64,000 nt of DNA from [Zimmermannella] alba NBRC 15616 (GCF_001570905.1 NZ_BCSO01000010.1:22868-86867); one strand, 5' to 3'; positions 52,955-62,041 are shown, counted from the stretch's first letter. Numbers and translations: made by a program. Notes: generated from the letters alone by a model not told the origin.

Positions 52955-53461
52955 GTGTCGCCAGCAAAGGCTGCAGAACCCGACGAGAAGGTCGTCGAGT
53001 CCTCCAAGCGCGATATGCACGCTCGCCGCGGCAACCCCTTCAAGAAGGTGGGCCTCTTCTTCCGCCAGGTCTGGTCGGAACTCAAGAAGGTCGTCACCCC
53101 CACCCGCAAGGAACTCTTCACCTATACCGGTGTGGTCCTCGGCTTCGTCGTCTTCATGATGCTGCTCGTCACCGCGCTCGACATCCTCTTCGGATGGGGT
53201 GCTGGATGGGTCTTCGGTAAGGGCCAGCCGCTCTTCCCTGAGGCTCCGCCCCCCGCAACGGCACCAGCAGACCCGGCAGCTACTGCCCCAGCCGACCCGG
53301 CCGCAACCGCACCGGCCGGCCCGGCAGCGACCGAAACTCCCGCCGAAACCGCTCCGGCTGACCCGGCAGCTCCGGCAGAGACGGCCCCCGCCGAGCAGGC
53401 ACCGGCAGACCCGGCCGCTCCGGCTGAGGAAGCCCCCGCCGACCAGGGCGCCACGCAGTAA
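52955..53461 (+). CDS. secE: Preprotein translocase subunit SecE with long Ala/Pro tail
   Basis: SecE stabilises SecY in the translocon. The core is normal: FFRQVWSELKKVVTPTRKEL (residues 36-55) and one membrane helix at about 57-79. What is odd is residues 90-168, an Ala/Pro/Thr/Glu-rich tail with ATAPADPA-type repeats that should lie outside the membrane; SecE usually ends soon after its helix. GTG 52955 is preceded by AAGGGAAC. It is cotranscribed with nusG, 39 bp downstream. Confidence 0.93.
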   Translation: MSPAKAAEPDEKVVESSKRDMHARRGNPFKKVGLFFRQVWSELKKVVTPTRKELFTYTGVVLGFVVFMMLLVTALDILFGWGAGWVFGKGQPLFPEAPPPATAPADPAATAPADPAATAPAGPAATETPAETAPADPAAPAETAPAEQAPADPAAPAEEAPADQGATQ

Positions 53462-53500
53462 TCCATCCTTCATCCCGACCGAATCACGAAACGAGGAAAC

Positions 53501-54424
53501 GTGTCCGAGCAGACCACGTCTGACCCGAACGGCCTCTTCGAGACCGCCGAAGAGCAGGACTCCGAGGTGCGCGAAGCCCAGGAAGGTGACGTCGACCAGG
53601 GGCTCGAGCGTGCCCGCGTCCTCGAGTCGAGCGACGACGAAGGCATGAACGAGGACAACGAAGACGGCGAAGGAGCCGACATCACCGACGGCGAAGTTGA
53701 CGCCATGGTCAACGACACCCTCGACATCGACAACGACGAAGAGGCCGCCGCCGCAGTCGCCGCGCGCCTCGACGAAGAAGACCTCGCCAAGGAAGCCGAC
53801 GAAACGGCCGACCCGTACGAGGCCTTCAAGCGCGAACTCCGCATGAAGCCGGGCAAGTGGTACGTCATCCACACCTACGCCGGTTTCGAGCGCCGCGTGA
53901 AGCAGAACCTCGCCCAGCGCACCGAATCCATGGGCATGTCGGACTTCATCTACCAGTGCGAGGTCCCCATGGAGGACGTCGTCGAGATCAAGAACGGCCA
54001 GCGCAAGATGGTCACGCGCGTGCGCATCCCCGGCTACGTGCTCGTTCGCATGATGCTCAACGAAGACAGCTGGTCGGTCGTCCGCCACACCCCGGGTGTC
54101 ACCGGCTTCGTCGGCAACGCCCACAACCCGACCCCGTTGCGTTTCAACGAAGCATTTGACATGCTCAAGAGTCTCGTTGAGGTCGCCGAAGCGCCTGCCG
54201 CCAAGCAGGCCCAGGCTGCCGAGGGTGGCGCACCGCGTCAGCCCGTCGCCGAGGTTGACTTCGAAACCGGCGAGACCATCACGATCAAGGAAGGCTCGTT
54301 CGCGGGCCTCACCGGCACGATCAGCGACATCAACACGGCGAGCGGCAAGCTCACCGTCCTTGTGTCGCTCTTCGAGCGTGAAACCCCGGTCGAGCTCAGC
54401 TTCGACCAGGTCACCAAGCTCTAG
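53501..54424 (+). CDS. nusG: Transcription termination/antitermination factor NusG
   Basis: NusG binds RNA polymerase and couples transcription with Rho or the ribosome. The NGN domain starts at KWYVIHTYAGFERRVKQNL (residue 120) and the KOW domain is ETITIKEGSFAGLTGTISDI. The first 115 residues are a Glu/Asp-rich low-complexity extension, and an Ala/Gln linker (EAPAAKQAQAAEGG) joins the two domains. Extended acidic N-termini occur in other actinobacterial NusG. GTG 53501 has GAGGAAAC upstream. Confidence 0.94.
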   Translation: MSEQTTSDPNGLFETAEEQDSEVREAQEGDVDQGLERARVLESSDDEGMNEDNEDGEGADITDGEVDAMVNDTLDIDNDEEAAAAVAARLDEEDLAKEADETADPYEAFKRELRMKPGKWYVIHTYAGFERRVKQNLAQRTESMGMSDFIYQCEVPMEDVVEIKNGQRKMVTRVRIPGYVLVRMMLNEDSWSVVRHTPGVTGFVGNAHNPTPLRFNEAFDMLKSLVEVAEAPAAKQAQAAEGGAPRQPVAEVDFETGETITIKEGSFAGLTGTISDINTASGKLTVLVSLFERETPVELSFDQVTKL

Positions 54425-54571
54425 CCACCAGCGCGACGCATCGCGTCGCCCACGGCACAGACTCACCAAGCGCCCCGGCGACTTGGCACACACCACCGGA
54501 GTCCGGAACGGCCGGACCACCGGGAGAGCCAGCAGCACATGCTGCGGTTCGAACACAGAAAAGGAAGAAAC

Positions 54572-55003
54572 ATGGCACCCAAGAAGAAGGTCTCGGGTCT
54601 GATCAAGCTTCAGATCCAGGCTGGCGCCGCCAACCCCGCTCCGCCGATCGGTCCCGCCCTCGGTCAGCACGGCGTCAACATCATGGAGTTCTGCAAGGCG
54701 TACAACGCAGCGACCGAGTCGCAGCGCGGCAACGTCATCCCCGTGGAAATCACCGTCTACGAGGACCGCAGCTTCACCTTCGTCCTCAAGACCCCTCCGG
54801 CCGCAGAGCTCATCAAGAAGGCTGCTGGCGTGAAGAAGGGTTCGGGCGTTCCGCACACGAACAAGGTCGGCAAGATCACGATGGCTCAGTGCCGCGAGAT
54901 TGCTGAGACGAAGATGGCGGACCTCAACGCCAACGACGTCGACCAGGCCGCGAAGATCATCGCCGGTACCGCTCGCTCGATGGGCATCACCGTCGAGGGC
55001 TAG
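54572..55003 (+). CDS. rplK: 50S ribosomal protein L11
   Basis: A 143-residue L11 with the standard start [38 protein letters not shown] and [18 protein letters not shown]. It forms the GTPase-associated centre with rRNA. ATG 54572 has AAAAGGAAG upstream. The 147 bp after nusG may hold a separate promoter; rplA follows 74 bp later. Confidence 0.97.
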
Positions 55004-55077
55004 TCCTCGACCACAACACTTCACATCGCGGGAGAGCCGGCCAGGCTCGTAACCGCACTCTCTCGAAGGAGATCAAC

Positions 55078-55764
55078 ATGGCAAAGTCCAAGGCGTATCG
55101 CGCCGCCGCCGAGAAGCTCGAAGAGGGCAAGCAGTACTCGCTCGAAGAGGCAGTCGCCCTCGCACGCGAGACCGGCTCGGCAAAGTTCAACAGCACCGTC
55201 GAGGTGGCCCTCCGCCTCGGTGTCGACCCGCGCAAGGCAGACCAGATGGTCCGCGGTACCGTGAATCTTCCGCACGGTACCGGTAAGACCGCCCGCGTCA
55301 TCGTCTTCGCAGTCGGTGACAAGGCTGAGGCCGCTATCGCAGCTGGCGCCGACGAGGTCGGTGGCGACGAGCTCATCGCCAAGGTCGCCGACGGTTGGAC
55401 CGGCTTCGACGCCGCCGTCGCAACCCCCGACATGATGGGTAAGGTCGGTCGCCTCGGTAAGGTCCTCGGTCCCCGCGGCCTCATGCCGAACCCGAAGACC
55501 GGCACCGTCACGATGGACACCGCGAAGGCTGTTACCGAAATCAAGGGCGGCAAGATCGAGTTCCGCGTCGACAAGCACGCGAACGTTCACTTCATCGTCG
55601 GCAAGGCCGGCTTCTCGCAGGAGCAGCTCCTCGAGAACCTCCGTATGGCTCTCGACGAGGTCGTCCGCCTCAAGCCGTCGAGCTCGAAGGGCCGCTACAT
55701 CCAGAAGGCTGTCGTCTCGACGACCTTCGGCCCGGGCATCCCGCTCGACGTCTCGGCCATCTAA
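55078..55764 (+). CDS. rplA: 50S ribosomal protein L1
   Basis: A 228-residue L1, with [20 protein letters not shown] at the start, the L1 signature region [20 protein letters not shown] and a C-terminal [14 protein letters not shown]. It forms the L1 stalk and can repress its own operon by binding mRNA. ATG 55078 has GAAGGAGATC. A terminator follows. Confidence 0.97.
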   Translation: MAKSKAYRAAAEKLEEGKQYSLEEAVALARETGSAKFNSTVEVALRLGVDPRKADQMVRGTVNLPHGTGKTARVIVFAVGDKAEAAIAAGADEVGGDELIAKVADGWTGFDAAVATPDMMGKVGRLGKVLGPRGLMPNPKTGTVTMDTAKAVTEIKGGKIEFRVDKHANVHFIVGKAGFSQEQLLENLRMALDEVVRLKPSSSKGRYIQKAVVSTTFGPGIPLDVSAI

Positions 55765-55787
55765 GCCACGCGCTCAACGCGCAGAAG

Positions 55788-55817
55788 GGCCCCGCACCGT
55801 TTGGTGTGGGGCCTTTT
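55788..55817 (+). terminator. Intrinsic terminator of the secE-nusG-rplKA unit
   Basis: Stem GGCCCCGCACC/GGTGTGGGGCC with a short loop, followed by TTTT. It lies 24 bp after the rplA stop. Confidence 0.85.
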
Positions 55818-55843
55818 GCTGTGGTGGCAAGGTGTTCGGAAAA

Positions 55844-55894
55844 GCAGATATGTGTCGCATCCTGAACAAGCCGAGGGATGCGACACATATCTGC
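55844..55894. repeat. Intergenic palindrome, family B (GCAGATATGTGTCGCATCC arms)
   Basis: Perfect 19 bp arms GCAGATATGTGTCGCATCC and its complement around a 13-base loop, between convergent rplA and the oxidoreductase gene. Confidence 0.9.
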
Positions 55895-55919
55895 CAATCC
55901 GTATGCCCGGGTCGGGCGT

Positions 55920-56921
55920 CTAGTCGATCGTGAGCGCGATCTTGCCGCGCGTGCGGCCCGACTCAATGTGGCGGTGCGCCTCGGCCGCGTCCTTGAGCGG
56001 AAAGCTTCGCTCAAGGTGCGGGACGACATCCCCCTGCTCGATGAGCCGCATGATCGCCTGCAGCGCGCGGCCATCCGGTGAACACTTCAGGTGGGATGCG
56101 TGGAGCTCACGCCCAGCAGCCTGAATCTCCTCGTGCATCGTCGGGAAGCTTCCCGTCGGCACCGAGAGGAAGGTGCCGCCATCCGCGAGGCACTGGATGG
56201 ATCGGGAGCCGGTCGCATCCTGCACGTTGCCGATGAGGTCCACGACGAGATCCACCGGCTCCTCGAGGGCATCCTCGAAACGGGTCGCCGTGTAGTCGAT
56301 GACCTGGTCTGCGCCAAGTTCCTCACAGAACTCACGGTTGCGGGCAGATGCGGTCGCCACGACGTGCGCGCCGAACACCTTCGCGAACTGGATCGCAAAG
56401 TGCCCGACGCCGCCAGCGCCCGCGTGGATGAGGATCCGCATCCCGTGGCGGACACTGCCCGCCTCGACGATCGCGTTCCACGCCGTGAGCGCGGCGAGCG
56501 GGACCGCACCCGCGACCTCCATCGAGAGGTTCTTGGGCTTCTTCGCGAGCGAGAGGATCGGGGCCGTCACGTACTCGGCGTAGGCGCCCTGGAAACGCGG
56601 GTTGAAGAGCATCCCAACCACCTCATCGCCCGCCTGGAACGGTGCGAACTCGTACGGCGGCTGGACGACGACGCCCGCGAACTCGCCACCGAGGATCCAC
56701 GGCAGCTGCGTGATCGCTGCCGAGACGCCCTTCCCGGAGCGGGTCTTCGCGTCGATCAGGTTCACGCCCGCCGAGAAGACGCGCACGAGCGCCTCAGAGT
56801 TGCACAGGACCGGGGCAGGGACATCCTCGCGGTACTCGAGCTTTTCCGGCCCGCCGAACCGGGTGAGGACAGCGGCGCGCATCACGTCGCGCGGGGCAAG
56901 GGCAGCGAGGTCATAGCTCAT
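55920..56921 (-). CDS. Quinone oxidoreductase-like, NADP-dependent MDR protein
   Basis: A 333-residue medium-chain reductase with the nucleotide motif HAGAGGVGHFAIQFAK and SAGVNLIDAKTRSGKG; no zinc-binding cysteines are seen, so it is the zinc-free quinone oxidoreductase type. The substrate is unknown. ATG 56921 is used; ATG 56882 (MRAAVLTRFGG) is a strong alternative because the family usually begins there. It and the next two minus-strand genes separate rplKA from rplJL. Confidence 0.88.
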   Translation of the reverse strand: MSYDLAALAPRDVMRAAVLTRFGGPEKLEYREDVPAPVLCNSEALVRVFSAGVNLIDAKTRSGKGVSAAITQLPWILGGEFAGVVVQPPYEFAPFQAGDEVVGMLFNPRFQGAYAEYVTAPILSLAKKPKNLSMEVAGAVPLAALTAWNAIVEAGSVRHGMRILIHAGAGGVGHFAIQFAKVFGAHVVATASARNREFCEELGADQVIDYTATRFEDALEEPVDLVVDLIGNVQDATGSRSIQCLADGGTFLSVPTGSFPTMHEEIQAAGRELHASHLKCSPDGRALQAIMRLIEQGDVVPHLERSFPLKDAAEAHRHIESGRTRGKIALTID

Positions 56922-56990
56922 GCCGCCATTCTCGCAGCCGCTCGTCCCGCCCCGCTCCTGCCGCTCGTCCCGCCCCGCTTCCCACCCCAG

Positions 56991-57048
56991 CTCAGGTCGC
57001 AGTTTCGACCTTAGGTATCGATACCTAAGGTCGAAACTGCGACCTGAG
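56991..57048. repeat. Perfect 58 bp palindrome, family B (CTCAGGTCGCAGTTTCGACC arms)
   Basis: The whole 58 bp reads the same on both strands, centred on TATCGATA with no loop. It is the intact form of the element at 22848-22905. It lies between two minus-strand genes. Confidence 0.95.
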
Positions 57049-57094
57049 TGGAAGGGGGGCGAGGTGGGGCGTTGGCGGAGATGCGCGCTGGGGG

Positions 57095-57997
57095 CTAGCC
57101 GAGGTGGGCGCGAAGGGACTCGACTTCGGCGAGCACGCGATCGGCGAGGATGCGCATCCGCTCGATCTCGGCATCATTCCGCTCGATCCACACGAAGCGC
57201 GGCTCCTCATCCACCACGACGAAGTCCTTGTGCCGCTCCCACACGAAGAGCGTCCGCTCGGCGCCGAGCACGTACTGTTGCCACCACACCTGGCGGAGGT
57301 AGTTCCGCGGGATGCGCGACCAGGGCTTGTTCGTCGTCTTGATCTCGGCGAGGATGACGCGGCCGTCGTCGTCGCAGTACAGGCCATCCGGTGTGGCCAG
57401 GTGACGTCGATCTTCCTCCGCGTGGAAGAGGAGCCCACACGGCTCAACGCCGTGACGCTCCGCAACCCAAGCGGCGATGTGCGGCTCGCGCTCGCGGCCG
57501 AAATCGGTGTAGGCGTTCCCGCCAAAGCTCGAGCCGCGGACCTTGTCCTTCACGACCTGGCGCACGGATGCTTCGGTCGCAAGCTTTGCGGCATCCGTTG
57601 CGGTGACACCCGCTGCGCGATGCTCGAGCCAGGCGCGGCGGTCGTTCGAGTCGGCGAGGATGCGCTGCTCGTGCGGGTGGAGGCGGGGGAGGCGCCACAC
57701 GCCGACCGCACTCGCGGGAGCGGGAGCCGGAGTCGGCTCTAGCGCGGTTTCGGATGCTGGTGCAGTGGTGAGCGCGGGCACCTCGGCCGCCTGCTCGGCA
57801 GCTTCCGCGGCCTCGTCATCGAAAATCATCGGGCCAAAGGATGCTCTGCTGAGCCGCGTCCGGGCACGCGTTTCCGGACGATTCGCCCGCGCAAACGGCC
57901 GGGCTCCGGGGGCATCGCGGTCGAAGACGGCAAGTTCTTCCTCGAGCGCGCGCGTGAAATCTGGGCGCGCGGCATCGCTCGGTTGGAAGAAGACCAT
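57095..57997 (-). CDS. YqaJ viral recombinase family protein
   Basis: A 300-residue nuclease of the YqaJ/lambda exonuclease fold. Motifs: SFGGNAYTDFGREREPHIA, LATPDGLYCDDDGRVILAEIKTT (the D and ExK active-site residues) and NYLRQVWWQQYVLG. The first 90 residues are an Ala/Pro-rich extension. Such proteins usually sit in prophages, but no other phage gene is nearby here, so it seems domesticated. Probable DNA exonuclease; biological role unknown. Confidence 0.83.
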   Translation of the reverse strand: MVFFQPSDAARPDFTRALEEELAVFDRDAPGARPFARANRPETRARTRLSRASFGPMIFDDEAAEAAEQAAEVPALTTAPASETALEPTPAPAPASAVGVWRLPRLHPHEQRILADSNDRRAWLEHRAAGVTATDAAKLATEASVRQVVKDKVRGSSFGGNAYTDFGREREPHIAAWVAERHGVEPCGLLFHAEEDRRHLATPDGLYCDDDGRVILAEIKTTNKPWSRIPRNYLRQVWWQQYVLGAERTLFVWERHKDFVVVDEEPRFVWIERNDAEIERMRILADRVLAEVESLRAHLG

Positions 57998-58079
57998 TGC
58001 CCTATTCTCGCCCAGACCACCGACACGCGGGCCTGCACGCGCCGCCTCGGGCGCGGTGGGTGGCCGAAGTCGTGACTGA

Positions 58080-58140
58080 ATTGCACGCTCTAGGGGAGAA
58101 TGGATGCGGGGGGAGCATCCATTCCCCTAGAGCGTGCAAT
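58080..58140. repeat. Intergenic palindrome, family B (ATTGCACGCTCTAGGGGA arms)
   Basis: Arms of about 26 bp, starting ATTGCACGCTCTAGGGGA, with a 2-base bulge and a small GGGG loop. The outer ATTGCACGCT is shared with 25032-25098 and 59262-59330. Confidence 0.88.
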
Positions 58141-58155
58141 CTGGCCGGCGCCCCG

Positions 58156-59199
58156 CTACTTCGCGAAGAACTTCGTCGGCTCCGAGAGCGGGCGCTCCGG
58201 GTCAGGCCGTTCGATGACGGCCTCCGGGAGCTGCGAGAGGTCCTGGATGATCGTCGTCGGCAGGCTCACGCAGAGCGCGCCGTATGAGACCGCGTGGGCG
58301 AGAGCGCGCTTGATGCCGAGGCGCGGCAGGTCGTCATGGAAGATGGCGCCGCCGACGCGTCCCGGGCCCTGGATGGAGTGGCCGAGGAAGCCAGCGAGCG
58401 TCGCGTCGCCAGCGCCGGTCGTGTTCACGATCGCGGGTGCCTTTGCGAGGCCCCACCAGGCCTCGTCGTGCGTGATCGCGAGGGCGCCGTCGCCGCCCAT
58501 CGACACGAGCGCAACTTCGAGACCGTGGCGGTCGATGACCTCGCGGCCTGCCTCGAGCACATCGCCCACCGTCGTGAGGTGACGCTCGACGAGGGTGGCG
58601 AGCTCGTCGGCGTTCGGCTTGATGAGGTCGACGAGGCCGGATGACGTCCAGCGGTCGAGCGAGCCGCCGCTCGAGTCGAAGGCGATACGTACGCCGAGGG
58701 CGCGGGCGCGTTCGAACAGGCGCGAGAGGTCGACGCGGTCAGCCTTCTTCGACTCGGTGCCTTCACCGGCGTAGCGGGGGAGCGAGCCCGAGACGACGAG
58801 CCAGTCGGCGCGGAGGGTTTCGATCTCGGCGAGCGTCATGTCGACGGTCGCTTCCCAGTCGTCGCGGGGGACCGGCACCGGACGCTGGTTGATGTTTGTC
58901 GTGCGGCCGTCGGGCTCGAGGATGGCGGTGTTGACGCGCATGCGGCCCGGGATCTGGCGGATGCGGAGGACGTAGGGATGTGGCGTGCGGAAAAGGAGGT
59001 GTTCGTCTTCGCGGCCGATCGGGAGGACCGCGGAGGTGGGGACGCCAGCCTCGCGGAGCGTGCGCGAGACGTTGAGCCCCTTGCCGGAGAGGAACTCGCG
59101 CAGCTCGCTCGCACGGTTCACCTTGCCGGCATCGAACTCGTCGACGAGGTAGGTGCGGTCGATGACGGGAGCAGGGGTGAGCGAGACGACGGCAGTCAT
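58156..59199 (-). CDS. PfkB family 1-phosphofructokinase-type sugar kinase
   Basis: A ribokinase-fold kinase of 347 residues. The first PfkB signature is FLSGKGLNVSRTL (near residue 38) and the second NTTGAGDATLAGFLG, with the catalytic Asp in GAGD. GKGxN is the mark of the FruK/LacC group, so fructose 1-phosphate or tagatose 6-phosphate is the likely substrate; no fructose PTS genes are nearby. ATG 59199 has GGAAAGG upstream. Confidence 0.88.
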   Translation of the reverse strand: MTAVVSLTPAPVIDRTYLVDEFDAGKVNRASELREFLSGKGLNVSRTLREAGVPTSAVLPIGREDEHLLFRTPHPYVLRIRQIPGRMRVNTAILEPDGRTTNINQRPVPVPRDDWEATVDMTLAEIETLRADWLVVSGSLPRYAGEGTESKKADRVDLSRLFERARALGVRIAFDSSGGSLDRWTSSGLVDLIKPNADELATLVERHLTTVGDVLEAGREVIDRHGLEVALVSMGGDGALAITHDEAWWGLAKAPAIVNTTGAGDATLAGFLGHSIQGPGRVGGAIFHDDLPRLGIKRALAHAVSYGALCVSLPTTIIQDLSQLPEAVIERPDPERPLSEPTKFFAK

Positions 59200-59261
59200 T
59201 GGCGGGCCTTTCCACGGGGTTGCTCGACCGTAACTGATGGGGGTGAACGGGGCGAGGAGTT

Positions 59262-59330
59262 GCAATATTGCACGCTGAAAGGGCTATCCCCTCATATAGG
59301 AAGGGATACGTCGCTTGGAGTGCATTTTTG
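59262..59330. repeat. Intergenic palindrome, family B (degenerate, ATTGCACGCT arms)
   Basis: ATATTGCACGCT against GGAGTGCATTTTT, with the shared CTATCCCCTC..GGGATA core. Arms are less exact than in other copies. Confidence 0.6.
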
Positions 59331-59379
59331 ACACGACCTCAGCGCGACTCGCCGCTTGCGTAGCGCGTGGAATCCGGCT

Positions 59380-59545
59380 TAAGCTATCCGAAGCCTTAGA
59401 CCGCTGGTTCTTCCCGGCTGCTTGCAGCAGGGAGCGAAGGCCCCACAGATGGGCGACCCGCGCAGGTGATCGAAGCAATGCTTCGCGTGCTCACGCACGC
59501 GCATGCCCACGCTCCGGCCTCCTGTGCCGGAGCGTTTTTTGTTGG
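59380..59545 (+). promoter_or_regulatory. Putative L10 leader with intrinsic terminator
   Basis: The rplJ leader ends in a very strong hairpin (CGCTCCGGC at 59510-59518 with GCCGGAGCG at 59526-59534) and a run of six T, 71 bp before rplJ. Upstream lie several smaller stems (AGCAATGCTTCGCGTGC region). This is the layout of an L10/L12-binding autoregulatory leader; L10 binding is inferred, not seen. Confidence 0.65.
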
Positions 59546-59610
59546 GTTTTGAGGATCTGCGGTACATGTGAGCGACTGCTCACACTGTGCATATGACAGA
59601 GAGGAGTGCC

Positions 59611-60126
59611 ATGGCGACCAAGGAGGCAACCGTCGCCGAGCTCACGGAGAAGTTCCAGAGCTCGACCGCCGTTCTGCTGACTGAGTACCGCGGCCTCACC
59701 GTGGGGCAGCTCAAGACGCTGCGCCGTTCGATCGGTGAAGACGCGACGTACGCCGTGGTGAAGAACACGCTGGCCAAGATTGCGGCAAACAACGCCGGAA
59801 TCTCCGCCTTCGACGACGAGCTCGTCGGCCCGAGCGCTATTGCGTTCGTGCACGGCGACCCCGTTGCCGTGGCCAAGGGCCTGCGCAACTTCGCCAAGGA
59901 CAACCCTCTCCTGGTGATCAAGGGCGGTTACTTCGACGGTAACCCGCTCACCCCGGAAGAGGTCAACAAGCTCGCCGACCTCGAGTCCCGCGAAGTTCTG
60001 CTCGGCAAGCTTGCCGGCGCCTTCAAGGCCTCGCTGTTCGGTGCCGCATACATGTTCACCGCGCCCGCTGCCAAGGCCGTTCGTACGGTCGACGCGCTGC
60101 GCGAAAAGCAGGAGTCCGCGAACTAG
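59611..60126 (+). CDS. rplJ: 50S ribosomal protein L10
   Basis: A 171-residue L10, starting [20 protein letters not shown] with [16 protein letters not shown] and the C-terminal helix that carries L7/L12 dimers ([16 protein letters not shown]). ATG 59611 has AGAGAGGAG upstream. rplL follows 42 bp later. The leader terminator before it fits the known feedback control of this operon. Confidence 0.97.
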   Translation: MATKEATVAELTEKFQSSTAVLLTEYRGLTVGQLKTLRRSIGEDATYAVVKNTLAKIAANNAGISAFDDELVGPSAIAFVHGDPVAVAKGLRNFAKDNPLLVIKGGYFDGNPLTPEEVNKLADLESREVLLGKLAGAFKASLFGAAYMFTAPAAKAVRTVDALREKQESAN

Positions 60127-60168
60127 TCCATCCGGACCCCGCGGTTTAACGACAACAAGGAGAAACCC

Positions 60169-60558
60169 ATGGCAAAGCTCACCGCTGACGAGCTCATCGA
60201 AGCCTTCAAGGAGCTCACCCTCATCGAGCTCTCGGAGTTCGTGAAGAAGTTCGAGGAGACCTTCGAGGTCACCGCTGCTGCCCCTGTCGCTGTTGCTGCC
60301 GCTGGCGCACCGGCTGCCGGTGGCGACGCTCCGGCTGCTGAGGAGAAGGACGAGTTCGACGTCATCCTCGAGGCTGCTGGCGACAAGAAGATCCAGGTCA
60401 TCAAGGAGGTCCGCGGTCTCACGTCGCTTGGCCTCGGCGAGGCCAAGGCACTCGTTGACGGCGCTCCGAAGGCCGTCCTCGAGGGCGTCAACAAGGAGAC
60501 GGCTGAGAAGGCCAAGGAGGCCCTCGAGGGCGCCGGCGCCACCGTCACCCTCAAGTAG
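60169..60558 (+). CDS. rplL: 50S ribosomal protein L7/L12
   Basis: A 129-residue L7/L12 with [20 protein letters not shown], an Ala-rich hinge (residues 36-58) and the C-terminal factor-binding domain [23 protein letters not shown] 60169 has AAGGAGAAAC. It forms the ribosomal stalk with L10. Confidence 0.97.
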   Translation: MAKLTADELIEAFKELTLIELSEFVKKFEETFEVTAAAPVAVAAAGAPAAGGDAPAAEEKDEFDVILEAAGDKKIQVIKEVRGLTSLGLGEAKALVDGAPKAVLEGVNKETAEKAKEALEGAGATVTLK

Positions 60559-60606
60559 TCTTCGCTTTCGCGAACTGCTTCGATCGCCTCGCGATCAACG
60601 CACTGT

Positions 60607-60638
60607 ACAGGGCGTCGTCCTCCGGGACGGCGCCCTGT
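60607..60638 (+). terminator. Hairpin terminator after rplL
   Basis: ACAGGGCG/CGCCCTGT outer stem with GTCC/GGAC inner stem and a TCCG loop. The T-run after it is weak (TGTTGCGTTG). Confidence 0.6.
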
Positions 60639-60811
60639 TGCGTTGTCGCGGGGCAGTGTTGTGTCGGTTCAGGCTGTGACAGAAGTGATGCTCCGTGTTC
60701 ATTGGGGTGGATGCTGTGCGTGAGGCTGATTAAGGCCTTTCTGCTGGGTGTGAATCCACCTACAACCTGAGGACGATTGAATAACGCCGATGTTCGTGTT
60801 TGCCTTGAGGC

Positions 60812-62041
60812 ATGATCGCTCGTGAGAACTCTTCGCGCCTCCGCGCAGTGTCCCTGACGGTCGCCTTCGGTGTTGTTGCCGGTGGCGTCGCCCTCGTGGC
60901 TCCTATGACTGCTCCCGCTGCCTTTGCGGCTCCGACCGACCCGGTGGTGGCGCCTGCTGCGGCCACTCCGGCGGTGTCGGTTGTCTCGACCGACCTTACG
61001 GTTGGTGCTATCAACGCAAACGGCATCGAGGTCCGCGTGACGGGCCTCCAGCCGGGCCAGACCTTCGACATGGTTGCCTACTCGCAGGCGGACGGTTCGA
61101 TGATCGCTCCGCGTGCAGGTGTCAACAAGCCGTTCACCGCTGAGGCAGACGGCACCTGGCAGGGTGCTGTCGTCTTCGATACCACTTGGGTTGCCGGTGA
61201 CTACTCGATCGCCGTCGGTGGCACGGGCGCGACGGTGACGGCACCGTTCACGCTCGTTGACGTCGCTGTCGAGCCGAGCATGCACCTCACGAACGACGGT
61301 GGCGACGGCCAGTACACGGTCGCCGAGGCAGACGCCAACGGTGTCGCCTGGGAGGCAGTTGGCCTCACCCCCGCTGCCGAAGTGACCGTTTCGATGGTTC
61401 TCCCTGACGGCTCGGTCGAGGTTCTCGACGAAGTCCAGTACATCGTTGAGCCGAACGGTGGCGTTGCTGGCACCGTCACGATCACGGGTGGCTCGTGGGA
61501 CACCGGCAAGTACGTCATCACCGCTGTTGAGGGCCAGACTGAGCTTCAGGTCGGCTTCGAGGTTGTTGCCGAAGCGAAGACGGTCGAGCCGGGCGGCGCC
61601 CTCACCAACGACGAGGGTGAAGACGGCATCTACACCGTTGCTCAGGCGGATGAGAAGGGGATCGCTTGGGGGGCCTGGGGCCTCACTCCGGACTCGCCGG
61701 CCAAGGTTGTCCTCCGCCTTCCCGACGGCACTGAAGAGGTGCTCGACGACGCCGAGTACATCACCGACGCTGACGGGAACGTCGCTGGTGAAGTGTGGCT
61801 CGAGAACGCTTCGTGGGATGAGGGTGACTACGTCATCCTTGTGACCGTCGACGGCAAGACCGTTGAGATCCCCTTCACTGTCTCGAACGGTGAGGCCAAG
61901 ACCGACGAGGGCGAGCAGGGCGGCGAAGCACAGCGCCTCGCAGCCACCGGTGCTGACGCCTTCGGCCCGGCCGGTCTCGCGCTCATGACGCTCATTGCTG
62001 GTGCAGGCGCTGTCGCTGCCTCGCGCCGCTTCGCAAAGTAA
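60812..62041 (+). CDS. Sortase-anchored surface protein (LAATG motif)
   Basis: A 409-residue exported protein: signal peptide with cleavage near residue 38-40 (PAAFAAP), three Ig-like or bacterial adhesin-type beta domains with recurring TNDGGDGQYTVAEAD / TNDEGEDGIYTVAQAD repeats, and a C-terminal sorting signal LAATG (376-380), a helix (LALMTLIAGAGAVAA) and RRFAK. LAxTG is the class E sortase motif of actinobacteria. No sortase lies in this window. A related protein follows. Confidence 0.85.
   Translation: MIARENSSRLRAVSLTVAFGVVAGGVALVAPMTAPAAFAAPTDPVVAPAAATPAVSVVSTDLTVGAINANGIEVRVTGLQPGQTFDMVAYSQADGSMIAPRAGVNKPFTAEADGTWQGAVVFDTTWVAGDYSIAVGGTGATVTAPFTLVDVAVEPSMHLTNDGGDGQYTVAEADANGVAWEAVGLTPAAEVTVSMVLPDGSVEVLDEVQYIVEPNGGVAGTVTITGGSWDTGKYVITAVEGQTELQVGFEVVAEAKTVEPGGALTNDEGEDGIYTVAQADEKGIAWGAWGLTPDSPAKVVLRLPDGTEEVLDDAEYITDADGNVAGEVWLENASWDEGDYVILVTVDGKTVEIPFTVSNGEAKTDEGEQGGEAQRLAATGADAFGPAGLALMTLIAGAGAVAASRRFAK

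Noticed and set aside
52787..55024. A 745-codon minus-strand frame opposite tRNA-Trp, secE, nusG and rplK
   Set aside because: It runs through a tRNA gene and three certain genes; low-complexity antisense translation.
57095..57997. A prophage between rplA and rplJ
   Set aside because: Only the YqaJ gene is phage-like; its neighbours are metabolic genes and no integrase, capsid or repressor is seen.
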